Assembly (NCBI GenBank): GCA_018401115.1
Contig: JAGYKX010000005.1
Coordinates: 620,001-684,000, forward strand
Reading direction: 5' to 3'
DNA length: 64,000 bases
Source of the DNA: Flavobacteriaceae bacterium
GTDB lineage: Bacteria > Bacteroidota > Bacteroidia > Flavobacteriales > Flavobacteriaceae
The position numbers and the translations under genes were made by a program. Under the pieces are notes generated by a model. That model made no database searches and was not told the DNA's origin. It was given only the letters and a program-made list of their open reading frames with translations. Shown in pieces: positions 8,615 to 18,413 of the stretch (position 1 is the stretch's first letter; each line of letters starts with the position of its first letter).

Positions 8615-9256
8615 ATGAAAAATGTTTTCTTAAAAAGTAGTTTAACCTGTATCTTAATTTTTTTAGTCAGTTGTTCAAGTGAATCAACAACAGAGCTTAA
8701 TGTATTGGATGAAAGTTTAAATTTAGAAAAAGCAATAGATAACACTAAAATTGGACATATATCATATGAAAAAAACAATTACATAAATGATAACAAAGGA
8801 CTGATATCAAAATTTAAAAATGACACTATAATGTATCAATATTCTTTTGAAGAAAAATTTAATTATAGTTATAAATATATACCTGAGAATAATAAAGTTA
8901 AAATTTTTAACAAGAATACCAATGAATCTATTGTTATTACTATCAAAAAAAATAAAAATAAAGTTATAACTTTCGATATATCAACAAGCATTGGTTTAGA
9001 AGCAAAAACAGTCTCATTTTATCTCAAAAAAAATGATTTAGCAAGTAACCCACAGTACTGGTGGTTAATACAACCTGTAATTGAATTTGTAATTGATTTA
9101 GTTAATGATTCAAAAACATACAATGAACATAACTATGATAGCAATTGTAGAGCAGCAATTCAAGCTTGTGGTGAAAGTGGTGTTGATTATATTAAAATAA
9201 TTGAAGGGAATTGGTTTTCTGACTCTTCGTGTGAGGTTAGATGTAAAAACATATAA
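8615..9256 (+). CDS. Orphan AT-rich lipoprotein with four C-terminal cysteines
   Basis: I do not recognise this 213-residue protein. It has a lipoprotein signal (residues 1-20, lipobox FLVSC), then a region rich in Asn, Lys and Ile, and a C-terminal segment with four cysteines in two pairs (NCRAAIQACG and SSCEVRC) that could form disulfides. The DNA is clearly richer in A and T than both flanking genes, which suggests recent acquisition or relaxed selection. Its TAA stop is directly abutted by the ATG of the CPBP protease gene, so the two are probably co-transcribed and translationally linked. Confidence 0.7.
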   Translation: MKNVFLKSSLTCILIFLVSCSSESTTELNVLDESLNLEKAIDNTKIGHISYEKNNYINDNKGLISKFKNDTIMYQYSFEEKFNYSYKYIPENNKVKIFNKNTNESIVITIKKNKNKVITFDISTSIGLEAKTVSFYLKKNDLASNPQYWWLIQPVIEFVIDLVNDSKTYNEHNYDSNCRAAIQACGESGVDYIKIIEGNWFSDSSCEVRCKNI

Positions 9257-10180
9257 ATGACTTTAAAAAACAAAAAAGAGAATCTCTTAGTCTACACCGC
9301 TGCCATTGGAATTCTATTGGGTATGGTAGCCCTCATCATTTTTGATGAGGAAAATTATTTCAATAGCAGGCTTTCTATTCAAACTAGCTTTGAAGTGTAT
9401 GCACTTGCAGCTATAATTTTTGCCCCACTGTTAGAAGAAACTACTTTTAGGGGATTGTTCGCTACAAATAAATACTTGAGGGTGGTCTCAATATTGGCAC
9501 AGCTCATTGTTTTAATAATGATTTTTGATCAAAACGCCATAGGTCTAATTGTTGGGGCTATTTCTTTAGCTTATGGTATTTGGGCTATTGTTAAAAAACC
9601 CAATACAAGCACCTTAAGAGGGTTATATTTTTTAAATGCTTTTTTCTTTGCATCCCTTCATTACAGCCTTGAGGACTTCCAACATTTTTCAACTGCATCT
9701 CCAATATTATTTCAATTTTCTTTTGGCTTAATCTTCATTTGGCTGGTGATTAATTACAGCTTAAGGAAATCTATTTTAGCCCATTTTTCATTGAATTTAA
9801 TCCTCTTATTTTTTGGATTTTTATCTCTTCAAATAGTAGATAAACAAACGCATCTAAAGACATTTGAAAAGGGGCAAATTTCATGGAGTCAGACCCCCCT
9901 ATATCCTAAAACCAACGGTTCTATAAGTATTAAAAACGCTTCTATCACTATTCATAATATGGGTGTTTTAAAAGCCTTAGAAGTCTTAGAAAATTTAAAA
10001 CATGGAGATCAAAAGGAATTAGAAGTTTTTACAGCACCTTTTATTAAATACAATTTTCAAGTATCCTTTAATGAGGATCTAAACCAAGAGGAAGTTTACC
10101 TAGAAACCATCCGTGCGCTAGCAAAAGCACAAATTATTAAATTAAAAGAAGCCCCTAGTAAAACACCAATTTTGCCATAG
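9257..10180 (+). CDS. CPBP family intramembrane protease
   Basis: The 307-residue membrane protein carries the CPBP (Abi/CAAX-like) motifs: EETTFRG near residue 68 (the EExxxR motif), FASLHYSLEDF near 133 (motif with the second catalytic residue, His) and ILAHFSLNLI near 175. Hydrophobic helices fill residues 12-200, followed by a soluble C-terminal tail of about 100 residues. Family members are glutamic intramembrane endopeptidases involved in prenyl-protein processing, bacteriocin maturation or immunity. It starts at the base after the stop of the orphan lipoprotein, which could be its substrate or partner. Its 3' end overlaps the convergent YCF48-like gene by 26 bp. Confidence 0.85.
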   Translation: MTLKNKKENLLVYTAAIGILLGMVALIIFDEENYFNSRLSIQTSFEVYALAAIIFAPLLEETTFRGLFATNKYLRVVSILAQLIVLIMIFDQNAIGLIVGAISLAYGIWAIVKKPNTSTLRGLYFLNAFFFASLHYSLEDFQHFSTASPILFQFSFGLIFIWLVINYSLRKSILAHFSLNLILLFFGFLSLQIVDKQTHLKTFEKGQISWSQTPLYPKTNGSISIKNASITIHNMGVLKALEVLENLKHGDQKELEVFTAPFIKYNFQVSFNEDLNQEEVYLETIRALAKAQIIKLKEAPSKTPILP

Positions 10181-11192
10181 CCTCTTTGCCTGCAGCATAA
10201 GCCGTATTGGAATTGGCGAATCTCAGGGTGTAAAACGAGGCATCTGAAAGGGTTTTCCAATGGAGACCACCATCATTGGAGTATGAGATACCTGTAAAAC
10301 CAATGGCCACAATACCTTGACCCTTAGTTGCTGGAACATATTGCACACAACTTTTATAGCCTGGGTTCTCGTTCACTGCTTGTAACTTCCATGTCTTACC
10401 CCCATCTTTGGTAGTAGCTAGGTTCGCAGAGGCATCTTTGGGACTCAGAAAACTACCCCCGTAAGCAATCCCTTCTTGGGCATTCCAAAAGTCAATACTG
10501 TAAATACCGTAGGCCTCAATAGAATCATTTTTTACGGGTGTAGGAAACACCTCCCATTGCTGTCCATAATCTTGGGAATAATAAATATTCCCTTTAGTAG
10601 TGGCTATCCATGCCTGAGGACCCAAGGTTTTAATATTGGTGTTAGAGGCCGCAAATGCACCCTCTCCCTCTTCGCTAACAGGCAATTGATCACATGGCGT
10701 TTTATGCCAGGTCTTTCCACCGTCTGAAGTACGAATAATAGAAAGACACCCTCCTACTGCGTCGCCTACCGCAATGCCTTTTTGCGCGTCAAAAAAAGTC
10801 ATTGCGTCATAGAAAACACCTGCTTCATTTTCAGTGTACACCAATTCCATCTGTCCTTGATCTCCTGTCTTGTACAACATTGCCGGGTTTTCTGCAGAGA
10901 GCATAAAAAAGTCTTCTGGGGTATGGGCCACTGATCTAAATTCTAAATTGCTTTCTAAGGCTCCTTTTAAACGATTCTGTTTCACTTGTAAATCAGGCAA
11001 AGAAAGCATCCCAAAAGTTCCTTTATTTGCCGCAAAAACCACATTACCTTGCATAAGCTCAATGGCTCTAATAGAGAGAGAGTCCATAGTGATTTTTTGA
11101 ATTTTCACCCCTTTGAATGGCGCTGGAGAAGGAGGTTCTTGAGCGCAGGAAATACAAAATAAAAAGCTTAAAAGAATTAGTGAACGTTTCAT
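10155..11192 (-). CDS. YCF48-like beta-propeller lipoprotein with Asp-box repeats
   Basis: The start is placed at ATG 11192, giving a compact lipoprotein signal (MKRSLILLSFLFCISC); an ATG six codons upstream (11210) is less likely. The 345-residue mature part has at least four Asp-box motifs of the form S/TxDxGxxW (RTSDGGKTW, YSQDYGQQW, TTKDGGKTW, YSNDGGLHW), typical of seven-bladed propellers such as YCF48 and sialidase-like proteins. Flavobacterial homologues are often annotated oxidoreductase without evidence. It is probably anchored in the outer membrane; the ligand is unknown. It converges on the CPBP gene with a 26-bp overlap. Confidence 0.82.
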   Translation of the reverse strand: MKRSLILLSFLFCISCAQEPPSPAPFKGVKIQKITMDSLSIRAIELMQGNVVFAANKGTFGMLSLPDLQVKQNRLKGALESNLEFRSVAHTPEDFFMLSAENPAMLYKTGDQGQMELVYTENEAGVFYDAMTFFDAQKGIAVGDAVGGCLSIIRTSDGGKTWHKTPCDQLPVSEEGEGAFAASNTNIKTLGPQAWIATTKGNIYYSQDYGQQWEVFPTPVKNDSIEAYGIYSIDFWNAQEGIAYGGSFLSPKDASANLATTKDGGKTWKLQAVNENPGYKSCVQYVPATKGQGIVAIGFTGISYSNDGGLHWKTLSDASFYTLRFANSNTAYAAGKEAMAKLVFY

Positions 11193-11368
11193 GAAAAATA
11201 TTTTAATCAAATATATTAATTAAAAAGTGTCAAATAAGGTAAACTAAGCATAAAGCAATACCTTTGCCAGCAAATTAGACAACGTCCATTTATTTCTCAT
11301 GAAGCGCATTTAAAAGTGCATCCAAGCATTGGTTTTCATAAGAAGAAGGATTTAAAATAAGAACACCC

Positions 11369-12595
11369 ATGAAACTACATAGAAATTTGGTTTTTGCCGT
11401 TGTAGATGCTTTAGGCTTTATTTTAAATGAAGGAGAATATGCAGACAAGGTAGTAGAGAAAGTACTTAAATACGACAAAAGATGGGGCGCTAGAGATAGG
11501 GGTTTTATAGCAGAAACCACTTACGATATGGTGAGATGGAAGCGTTTGTATAGTGAAATTGGAGAGATTAAGGCGCCCTATACAAGACCAAAACTATTTA
11601 GGATGTTTGCAGTATGGGCGGTTTTAAAGGGCATAGAGTTACCCGATTGGAAGCAAATTGAGCCTACTCCTGAAAGAAGAATTAAAGGAAAATTCGACGA
11701 ACTTTCTAAAATTAGAAAATACCGTGAGTCTGTACCTGATTGGTTAGACATACTGGGAGAAAAAGCCCTAGGAGATGCTTTATGGACTAAAGAACTGGCA
11801 GCATTGAACGAGCAAGCCAGTGTTATTTTAAGAACAAACACCTTAAAAACCACTAAAGATAGACTCAGAGATACCCTGACAGAAAATGGTATATATACCG
11901 ATTCTATCAAAGGACATCCGCAAGCTTTAAAACTAGAACAAAGGGCCAATGTTTTTAAAACTGATGCTTTTAAAAATGGTTGGTTTGAAGTGCAAGACGC
12001 CTCTTCTCAACTGGTGGCAGAGGCATTAGAGGTTAATCCTGGACAAAGGGTGGTAGATTGTTGTGCTGGAGCTGGAGGAAAGACCCTTCACTTGGCAGCA
12101 CTTATGGAAAATAAGGGACAACTTATCGCTATGGATATCTATGCCAACAAGCTTAAAGAACTTCAAAGAAGGGCCAAAAGAGCTGGGGCTTTTAATATTG
12201 AACCCAGACACATTAGCAGCACTAAAGTCATTAAAAAACTTCATGGAAAAGCAGACCGGGTTCTTATAGACGCACCTTGTAGTGGTTTGGGTGTATTGAG
12301 AAGAAATCCAGATGCCAAATGGAAGCTTCAAGAATCGTTCATCGAAAAAATAACAAGTACCCAAAGAGAGATTCTTAAAGACTATAGTAAGATGGTTAAA
12401 GATGGTGGTAAAATGGTGTATGCGACTTGTTCTATCCTACCTCAAGAAAATAGCCAACAGGTGGCGCACTTCTTAAAATCTGAGGCTGGAGCCAGCTTTA
12501 CCCTCACAAGAGAGCAAAAAGTGTATGCTTCTAAAAGTGGCTTTGACGGATTTTATATTGCCTTACTGGAGAAAAAAACAACTGTTGAAGCTTAA
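11369..12595 (+). CDS. RsmB/NOP family RNA cytosine-C5 methyltransferase
   Basis: The 408-residue SAM-dependent enzyme has an N-terminal NusB-like/RNA-binding part, the SAM motif VVDCCAGAGGKTLHLA near residue 229, the PC catalytic motif DAPCSGLGVLRRNPDAKW near 306 and the TC motif YATCSILPQEN near 351. The two cysteines are those of the RNA m5C mechanism. The likely substrate is rRNA, as for RsmB, although other m5C targets are possible. It stands alone between the divergent YCF48-like gene and purL. Confidence 0.9.
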   Translation: MKLHRNLVFAVVDALGFILNEGEYADKVVEKVLKYDKRWGARDRGFIAETTYDMVRWKRLYSEIGEIKAPYTRPKLFRMFAVWAVLKGIELPDWKQIEPTPERRIKGKFDELSKIRKYRESVPDWLDILGEKALGDALWTKELAALNEQASVILRTNTLKTTKDRLRDTLTENGIYTDSIKGHPQALKLEQRANVFKTDAFKNGWFEVQDASSQLVAEALEVNPGQRVVDCCAGAGGKTLHLAALMENKGQLIAMDIYANKLKELQRRAKRAGAFNIEPRHISSTKVIKKLHGKADRVLIDAPCSGLGVLRRNPDAKWKLQESFIEKITSTQREILKDYSKMVKDGGKMVYATCSILPQENSQQVAHFLKSEAGASFTLTREQKVYASKSGFDGFYIALLEKKTTVEA

Positions 12596-12709
12596 AAAGT
12601 TTTTACGATTTTCTGTTTAAAAATATCTATATCCTGTTAATAAAAGGATGGGTTTTTACCACATAAAATCTTAAATTTGTGCTTTATTATCTCTAATAGC
12701 GCATAGCTC

Positions 12710-15700
12710 ATGATTCATTTTTTTGGTCACCCCACAGCAACTGTTTACGCCCTTCAAACTACTGGCGAAATTTCTACCCAAGACAGCGAAAAGTTATCCT
12801 GGTTATTTGGGGGAGTACCCAAAATAAATGCGGCGTCTATAGACGCCTTTTTTATTGGTCCTAGAGCAGCTATGATTACGCCATGGAGTACTAATGCCAC
12901 TGAAATGACACAAAACATGGGTGTTTCAGGTATTCTAAGAATAGAATCTTTTACCGCTTGCTCAGAAAATACGAGTGATTTTGATCCCATGCTTTCTGAA
13001 AAGTTTACACAATTAAATCAAGAAATCTTTAGAGTAACTATACAACCAGAAGCTGTTTTAGAAATAGAAGACATAGCAGCATACAACACCCAAGAAGGCT
13101 TGGCCCTTTCTGATGAGGAGGTTAAATACCTCGAAGGTATTGCTACCAAAATAGAGAGAAAACTAACAGACGCAGAGGTTTTTGGTTTTAGTCAGGTAAA
13201 TTCAGAACACTGTAGACACAAGATATTCAACGGTGAATTTATCATAGATGGAGTGACCAAACCTACTTCGCTTTTTAAACTTATCAAAAAAACCACCGCA
13301 ACCCATCCCAATACAGTCGTGTCTGCCTATAAAGACAATGTGGCCTTTGTAAAAGGTCCTACTATCACTCAGTTTGCCCCTCAAAGAGCAGATATAGCAA
13401 GTGAGTATAAAGAAAAAGAAGTGTCTTCAGTACTTTCACTCAAAGCAGAAACGCACAATTTCCCTACCACAGTAGAACCTTTCAATGGGGCTGCAACTGG
13501 ATCAGGTGGTGAAATCAGAGATCGTTTGGCTGGAGGAAAAGGCTCTTTACCACTAGCAGGTACTGCGGTATATATGACCCCCTACTCAAGGATACAAGCA
13601 GAAAAAGGATTCCAACCAAGCATGCCAGAAAGGCCTTGGTTGTATCAAAACCCTATTGACATTCTCATCAAGGCCTCCAATGGGGCATCTGACTTTGGAA
13701 ATAAATTTGGACAACCCCTGATCAATGGGTCTTTGCTGACTTTTGAGCACACAGAACAAGGTAGAAGATTGGGCTATGACAAAGTGATCATGCAAGCAGG
13801 TGGTATTGGCTATGGCACACAAAAAGACGCACTAAAAGATTTGCCTAAAGAAGGCGATAGAATTGTTATTCTAGGAGGTGATAACTACAGAATTGGTATG
13901 GGTGGTGCTGCTGTATCTAGCGCAGACACCGGTGCTTTTGGATCCACTATTGAACTTAACGCCATTCAAAGGTCTAATCCTGAAATGCAGAAAAGAGCTG
14001 CCAATGCCATTAGAGGCTTGGTAGAATCTGACTACAACCCGATTGTATCCATTCATGACCATGGCGCTGGAGGACACCTCAACTGTCTTTCTGAATTGGT
14101 AGAAGACACAGGAGGTCACATAGATCTAGACGCATTACCGGTAGGAGACCCTACCTTATCTGCCAAAGAAATAATAGGAAATGAGTCTCAAGAACGCATG
14201 GGGCTTGTAATAGCAAAAAAAGACCTCAGCTTACTCAAAGACATTGCAGAAAGAGAAAGAGCACCCATGTTTAATGTGGGTGAAGTGAGCGCAGACAAAA
14301 GGTTTTCTTTTGTCTCCAAGATAACTGGAGAATGTCCCATGGACATGGATTTAGAAGACATGTTTGGCAGTGCGCCAAAGACCCAGATGGTAGACAAAAC
14401 CATTTCAAGAAAATACGAATCACCCGAATACGAATTAGGAAAATTTCAAGACTATCTAGACCATGTTTTACAACTTGAGGCAGTAGGTTCTAAAGATTGG
14501 CTTACCAATAAGGTAGACCGTTGTGTGGGCGGAAGAGTGGCTGTACAACAGTGTGTGGGTCCTTTACAATTACCTCTAAACAATTGTGGGGTTATGGCTT
14601 TGGACTTCAAAGGAAAAGAAGGTATTGCTACCGCTATGGGACATAGCCCAGTAGCAGCGCTCATTAACGCAGCAGCAGGAAGTAGGAATGCCATTACGGA
14701 ATCACTGACAAACTTAGTTTGGGCTCCGTTAGAAGGTAACATAAAAGCGGTGTCGCTCTCTGCCAATTGGATGTGGCCATGCAACAATGATGGAGAAGAC
14801 GCCAGGCTATACGAGGCTGTAGAAGCGGTGTCTGACTTTGCTATTGCGCTCGGTATTAATATCCCCACTGGTAAAGATTCACTCTCAATGAAACAACGCT
14901 ACCCAGATGGAGATGTGGTGGCGCCTGGAACGGTTATAGTATCGGCCGCAGGCCATTGTAATAATATAAAACAAGTAGTAGAACCGGTACTCCAAAAAAA
15001 AGCCGGTTCGCTCTACTATATTAATTTTTCACAAGACGCTTTCCATTTGGGGGGCTCCTCTTTTGCACAAACCTTAAATAAAATTGGATCTACTGCGCCA
15101 GATGTGAAAGACCCCTCATTTGTAAAAGCGGCCTTTAACACCCTTCAAGAAATGATTGCCAAAGATCAGATAGCGGCAGGTCATGATATTGGGTCTGGCG
15201 GTTTAATTACCACTTTATTAGAGATGTGTTTTGCAGATCTTGACCTAGGGGCTTCATTAGACCTCAATGCACTGGGAGAATCGGACACCATTAAATTATT
15301 ATTTGCAGAAAATGCTGGAGTGGTTTTTCAATTAAAAGCAAATGCCACTACAGAGCTCCTAGACAAGATTGGTATTCAGTACCACAAAATAGGAGAAGTT
15401 ACCCATACGCCTACCCTAGAGATCAAAAATGGCGGCGTAGCCATTGGCCTCTCTATAGCTAGATTAAGAGATACCTGGATGCGCACCTCTGCCCTTTTAG
15501 ATGAAAAGCAAACCGCCAATGGTCGTGGGATAGCGCGTTTTGAAAATTATAAAAACCAACCACTCCAATACCGTTTCCCAGAAAATTTCAGTGGTAAGAT
15601 AGATCCTTTTACAGGTACAAGGCCTAAAGCAGCCATCCTGAGAGAAAAAGGAAGTAATTCTGAAAGAGAAATGGCCAATGCCATGTATCTGGCTGGTTTT

Positions 15701-16369
15701 GATGTGAAAGACATTCACATGACTGACTTGATGAGTGGTCGGGAAACTCTAGAAGACATTCAGTTTATTGGAGCTGTAGGTGGCTTCTCTAACTCAGATG
15801 TGTTGGGGTCTGCCAAAGGATGGGCCGGTGCTATTAAATACAATGAAAACGCTAGAAAAGCCATTGAAAATTTCTTTAAAAGACCAGACACCTTGTCTGT
15901 GGGTATTTGTAATGGGTGCCAGCTCTTTATGGAGCTTGAACTAATTCATCCAGAGCACCATACCCATGGAAAAATGACCTACAACGATTCCAAAAAACAC
16001 GAGAGTAACTTTACCTCAGTAACCATTGAAGAGAACCATTCCGTGATGCTCTCTAGCTTGGTGGGTACCACACTTGGAGTTTGGATCTCTCATGGGGAAG
16101 GAAAATTCCAACTCCCTATGAACCGTGAAGACTACCATGTGGTTGGTAACTATGGCTATGAAGATTACCCAGCCAATCCAAATGGTAGTGATTACAATGT
16201 GGCCATGCTGGCCGACGCCACAGGGCGTCACCTGGTGACAATGCCTCATATTGAACGCTCTATATTCCCTTGGAACTGGGCGTATTACCCAAACCAAATG
16301 GCCCATGAAGTGTCTCCATGGCTAGTGGCATTTGTGAATGCTAGAAACTGGATTATTGAAAAGAAATAA
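12710..16369 (+). CDS. purL: Phosphoribosylformylglycinamidine synthase, large single-chain form
   Basis: The 1219-residue enzyme carries out the fourth step of de novo purine synthesis, converting FGAR to FGAM with glutamine and ATP. It is the fused form usual in proteobacteria and Bacteroidota. An N-terminal linker is followed by two AIR synthase-type halves (with GFSQVNSEHCRHKIFNG near 157 and SLKAETHNFPTTVEPFNGAA near 243) and a C-terminal class I glutaminase domain. The glutaminase shows the catalytic cysteine in GICNGCQLF and the histidine in HGEGKF. A TAAATTTG box at 12672-12679 is a plausible -7 element without a clear -33 partner. A terminator-like palindrome lies inside the frame at 12832-12853. 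Confidence 0.97.
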   Translation: MIHFFGHPTATVYALQTTGEISTQDSEKLSWLFGGVPKINAASIDAFFIGPRAAMITPWSTNATEMTQNMGVSGILRIESFTACSENTSDFDPMLSEKFTQLNQEIFRVTIQPEAVLEIEDIAAYNTQEGLALSDEEVKYLEGIATKIERKLTDAEVFGFSQVNSEHCRHKIFNGEFIIDGVTKPTSLFKLIKKTTATHPNTVVSAYKDNVAFVKGPTITQFAPQRADIASEYKEKEVSSVLSLKAETHNFPTTVEPFNGAATGSGGEIRDRLAGGKGSLPLAGTAVYMTPYSRIQAEKGFQPSMPERPWLYQNPIDILIKASNGASDFGNKFGQPLINGSLLTFEHTEQGRRLGYDKVIMQAGGIGYGTQKDALKDLPKEGDRIVILGGDNYRIGMGGAAVSSADTGAFGSTIELNAIQRSNPEMQKRAANAIRGLVESDYNPIVSIHDHGAGGHLNCLSELVEDTGGHIDLDALPVGDPTLSAKEIIGNESQERMGLVIAKKDLSLLKDIAERERAPMFNVGEVSADKRFSFVSKITGECPMDMDLEDMFGSAPKTQMVDKTISRKYESPEYELGKFQDYLDHVLQLEAVGSKDWLTNKVDRCVGGRVAVQQCVGPLQLPLNNCGVMALDFKGKEGIATAMGHSPVAALINAAAGSRNAITESLTNLVWAPLEGNIKAVSLSANWMWPCNNDGEDARLYEAVEAVSDFAIALGINIPTGKDSLSMKQRYPDGDVVAPGTVIVSAAGHCNNIKQVVEPVLQKKAGSLYYINFSQDAFHLGGSSFAQTLNKIGSTAPDVKDPSFVKAAFNTLQEMIAKDQIAAGHDIGSGGLITTLLEMCFADLDLGASLDLNALGESDTIKLLFAENAGVVFQLKANATTELLDKIGIQYHKIGEVTHTPTLEIKNGGVAIGLSIARLRDTWMRTSALLDEKQTANGRGIARFENYKNQPLQYRFPENFSGKIDPFTGTRPKAAILREKGSNSEREMANAMYLAGFDVKDIHMTDLMSGRETLEDIQFIGAVGGFSNSDVLGSAKGWAGAIKYNENARKAIENFFKRPDTLSVGICNGCQLFMELELIHPEHHTHGKMTYNDSKKHESNFTSVTIEENHSVMLSSLVGTTLGVWISHGEGKFQLPMNREDYHVVGNYGYEDYPANPNGSDYNVAMLADATGRHLVTMPHIERSIFPWNWAYYPNQMAHEVSPWLVAFVNARNWIIEKK
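12832..12853 (+). terminator. Terminator-like palindrome inside purL
   Basis: A perfect 16-bp palindrome (12832-12847; stem GGCGTC/GACGCC with a TATA loop) is followed immediately by six T (12848-12853). It lies 122-144 nt into purL and is translated in frame. Function is not shown. Confidence 0.5.
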
Positions 16370-16470
16370 AAATAATAACCCCATTTCATTTGTAAATTAA
16401 TGAAAAGAAGTGCTTGCATTTGAAAATATCGCAATCTTTCACTATTTTTCCGACACTAAAAAAAATAGCT

Positions 16471-18243
16471 ATGAAAGACATTACCCGTTTATTTGATTTT
16501 CCTTACTATCAATTAAAGGAATACAACTTAGATAATGCCTTTGTAACCAAGTCTAAGGGAGAATGGGTAGCCACGTCTACACAAGAATTCATAGACAGAG
16601 GAAATGCCATTTCCAGAGGACTCATCAAGTTAGGCGTACAACCAAATGAGAAGATTGCCGTTATTTCTCTGACCAATAGAACAGAGTGGAATATTATGGA
16701 TTTGGGAATATTGCAAGTAGGAGCACAAAATGTTCCTATTTATCCTACCATTTCAGAAGAGGACTACGCCTACATACTCAATCATTCAGAAGCCACTTAT
16801 TGCTTTATCTCTTGTAATACTGTATATGCCAAGGTAAAAGCCATCATGGATCAGACAGCGCTTAAAGGGGTCTATAGCTTTGATGAATTGTCGAACTGTG
16901 ATCACTGGTCTGTGGTAGAAAAATTAGGAGAAGATTCAGAGATTCAACAAGAAGTAGAAGCCAGAAAAAAAGCGGTTACTCCAGAAATGTTGGCCACCAT
17001 AATTTATACTTCAGGAACAACAGGAAAGCCCAAAGGAGTCATGCTTTCTCACCACAATGTAGTGAGTAATGCAATCTATGCATCTGAAAGAATTCCACTT
17101 CCAGGAGGTACCGCAAAGGCACTGAGCTTCTTACCTGTATGTCACATCTACGAGAGGGTTATTATGTACCTCTATATGATTAAAGGGGTGAGCATTTACT
17201 TTGCGGAATCTATGGAAACCATTTCAGACAACCTAAAAGAACACAAACCTCATGTCATGACCGCTGTTCCTAGATTATTGGAAAAGGTTTACGACAGTAT
17301 TATAGCCAAAGGTGCAGATTTAAAAGGAATTAAGAAAGCCTTGTTTTTTTGGGCAGTAAATGTTGGATTGGAATATGCGCCTTATGGAGAAAACGGAGCC
17401 TGGTATGAGTTTAAATTAAAGATTGCTAGAAAACTTATTTTCAGTAAATGGAAAGAAGCTCTGGGAGGTAATTTATCCGTAATTGCTTCTGGAAGCGCTG
17501 CACTACAGCCTAGGCTAGCAAGAATCTTTAATGCTGCTGAAATGGGTGTAATGGAAGGATATGGGCTTACTGAAACCTCTCCTGTTGTTACGGTAAATGA
17601 CATGAGAAACGGACTCTTTAGAATAGGGACTGTTGGTAAACTCATCGCAGAAACGGAGGTTAAAATAGCGGAAGATGGAGAAATATGTGTTAAAGGTCCG
17701 CAAGTCATGATGGGCTATTACAAAGATCCTGAAAAAACTGCTGAAGTTATTGTAGATGGGTACTTCCATACTGGAGATATAGGAGAGTTGGACGCAGATG
17801 GTTTTCTTAAAATTACGGACCGTAAAAAAGAAATGTTTAAAACCTCTGGAGGTAAATATGTGGCGCCCCAACTTTTAGAAAACAGATTAAAACAATCCAG
17901 ATTTGTAGAGCAAGTGATGGTGGTTGGAGAAGGAGAAAAAATGCCTGCTGCATTAATTCAGCCAAACTTTGAATTTATTAAAGAATGGGCACAACGCAAG
18001 TTTAATAAATCATTTACTTCTAATGAAGCATTGGTCCAAGATCCTGATGTAATGAGCAGGTTACAAGTAGAAGTAGATGCTGCCAATGAGCAATTTGCTA
18101 AATGGGAAAAAGTAAAACAGTTTAGGCTCACCCCAGACATTTGGAGTATAGATGCCGGACATGTAACTCCTACCCTCAAATTAAAAAGGAAAGTGATCAA
18201 GCAAAAATATATGGATTTATACGAAGACATATACAGGGGCTAA
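16471..18243 (+). CDS. Long-chain acyl-CoA synthetase (AMP-forming)
   Basis: This enzyme activates fatty acids to acyl-CoA through an acyl-adenylate. The start is placed at ATG 16471 (MKDITRLFDFP); an in-frame TTG 57 bp upstream would add an unlikely basic extension. The P-loop YTSGTTGKPKGVMLSH, the YGLTETSPV motif, the HTGDIG motif and the C-terminal TDRKKEMFKTSGGKYVAP with its hinge are all present, as in FadD15-like proteins of about 590 residues. It is followed by a terminator and then by the MarR-fadNAE operon, so it probably feeds beta-oxidation. Confidence 0.93.
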   Translation: MKDITRLFDFPYYQLKEYNLDNAFVTKSKGEWVATSTQEFIDRGNAISRGLIKLGVQPNEKIAVISLTNRTEWNIMDLGILQVGAQNVPIYPTISEEDYAYILNHSEATYCFISCNTVYAKVKAIMDQTALKGVYSFDELSNCDHWSVVEKLGEDSEIQQEVEARKKAVTPEMLATIIYTSGTTGKPKGVMLSHHNVVSNAIYASERIPLPGGTAKALSFLPVCHIYERVIMYLYMIKGVSIYFAESMETISDNLKEHKPHVMTAVPRLLEKVYDSIIAKGADLKGIKKALFFWAVNVGLEYAPYGENGAWYEFKLKIARKLIFSKWKEALGGNLSVIASGSAALQPRLARIFNAAEMGVMEGYGLTETSPVVTVNDMRNGLFRIGTVGKLIAETEVKIAEDGEICVKGPQVMMGYYKDPEKTAEVIVDGYFHTGDIGELDADGFLKITDRKKEMFKTSGGKYVAPQLLENRLKQSRFVEQVMVVGEGEKMPAALIQPNFEFIKEWAQRKFNKSFTSNEALVQDPDVMSRLQVEVDAANEQFAKWEKVKQFRLTPDIWSIDAGHVTPTLKLKRKVIKQKYMDLYEDIYRG

Positions 18244-18264
18244 TCAGAAAAGTCAAAGTTTACC

Positions 18265-18295
18265 AAGTCTCAACATACTGTTGGGACTTTTTTTT
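18265..18295 (+). terminator. Terminator after the acyl-CoA synthetase gene
   Basis: An 11-bp stem with one G-T pair (18265-18275 with 18279-18289) runs into eight T (18288-18295). It separates the synthetase gene from the MarR-fad operon. Confidence 0.85.
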
Positions 18296-18363
18296 CGCAT
18301 AAATTTTTTTTCTAGAGGGAGCGCGAGCTTAAGTGTTCAGTGAAAACATTTTTGTAAATTTAC

Positions 18364-18394
18364 TATGCATGCATAATATATTTTACTATATTTG
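18364..18394 (+). promoter_or_regulatory. Promoter and probable self-operator of the MarR-fad operon
   Basis: TATATTTG at 18387-18394 matches the -7 consensus. Nineteen bases upstream, where the -33 element should be, begins a perfect 12-bp palindrome TATGCATGCATA (18364-18375). A dyad on the -33 region fits repression by the MarR protein encoded 20 bp downstream. The assignment to MarR is inference. Confidence 0.5.
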
Positions 18395-18413
18395 GGATAA
18401 ATAAATTCCAATT

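Noticed and set aside
16016-16306. 96-codon open frame on the minus strand inside purL
   Set aside because: It lies wholly inside purL, has no family resemblance and no start signals, and is a shadow of biased codon use.
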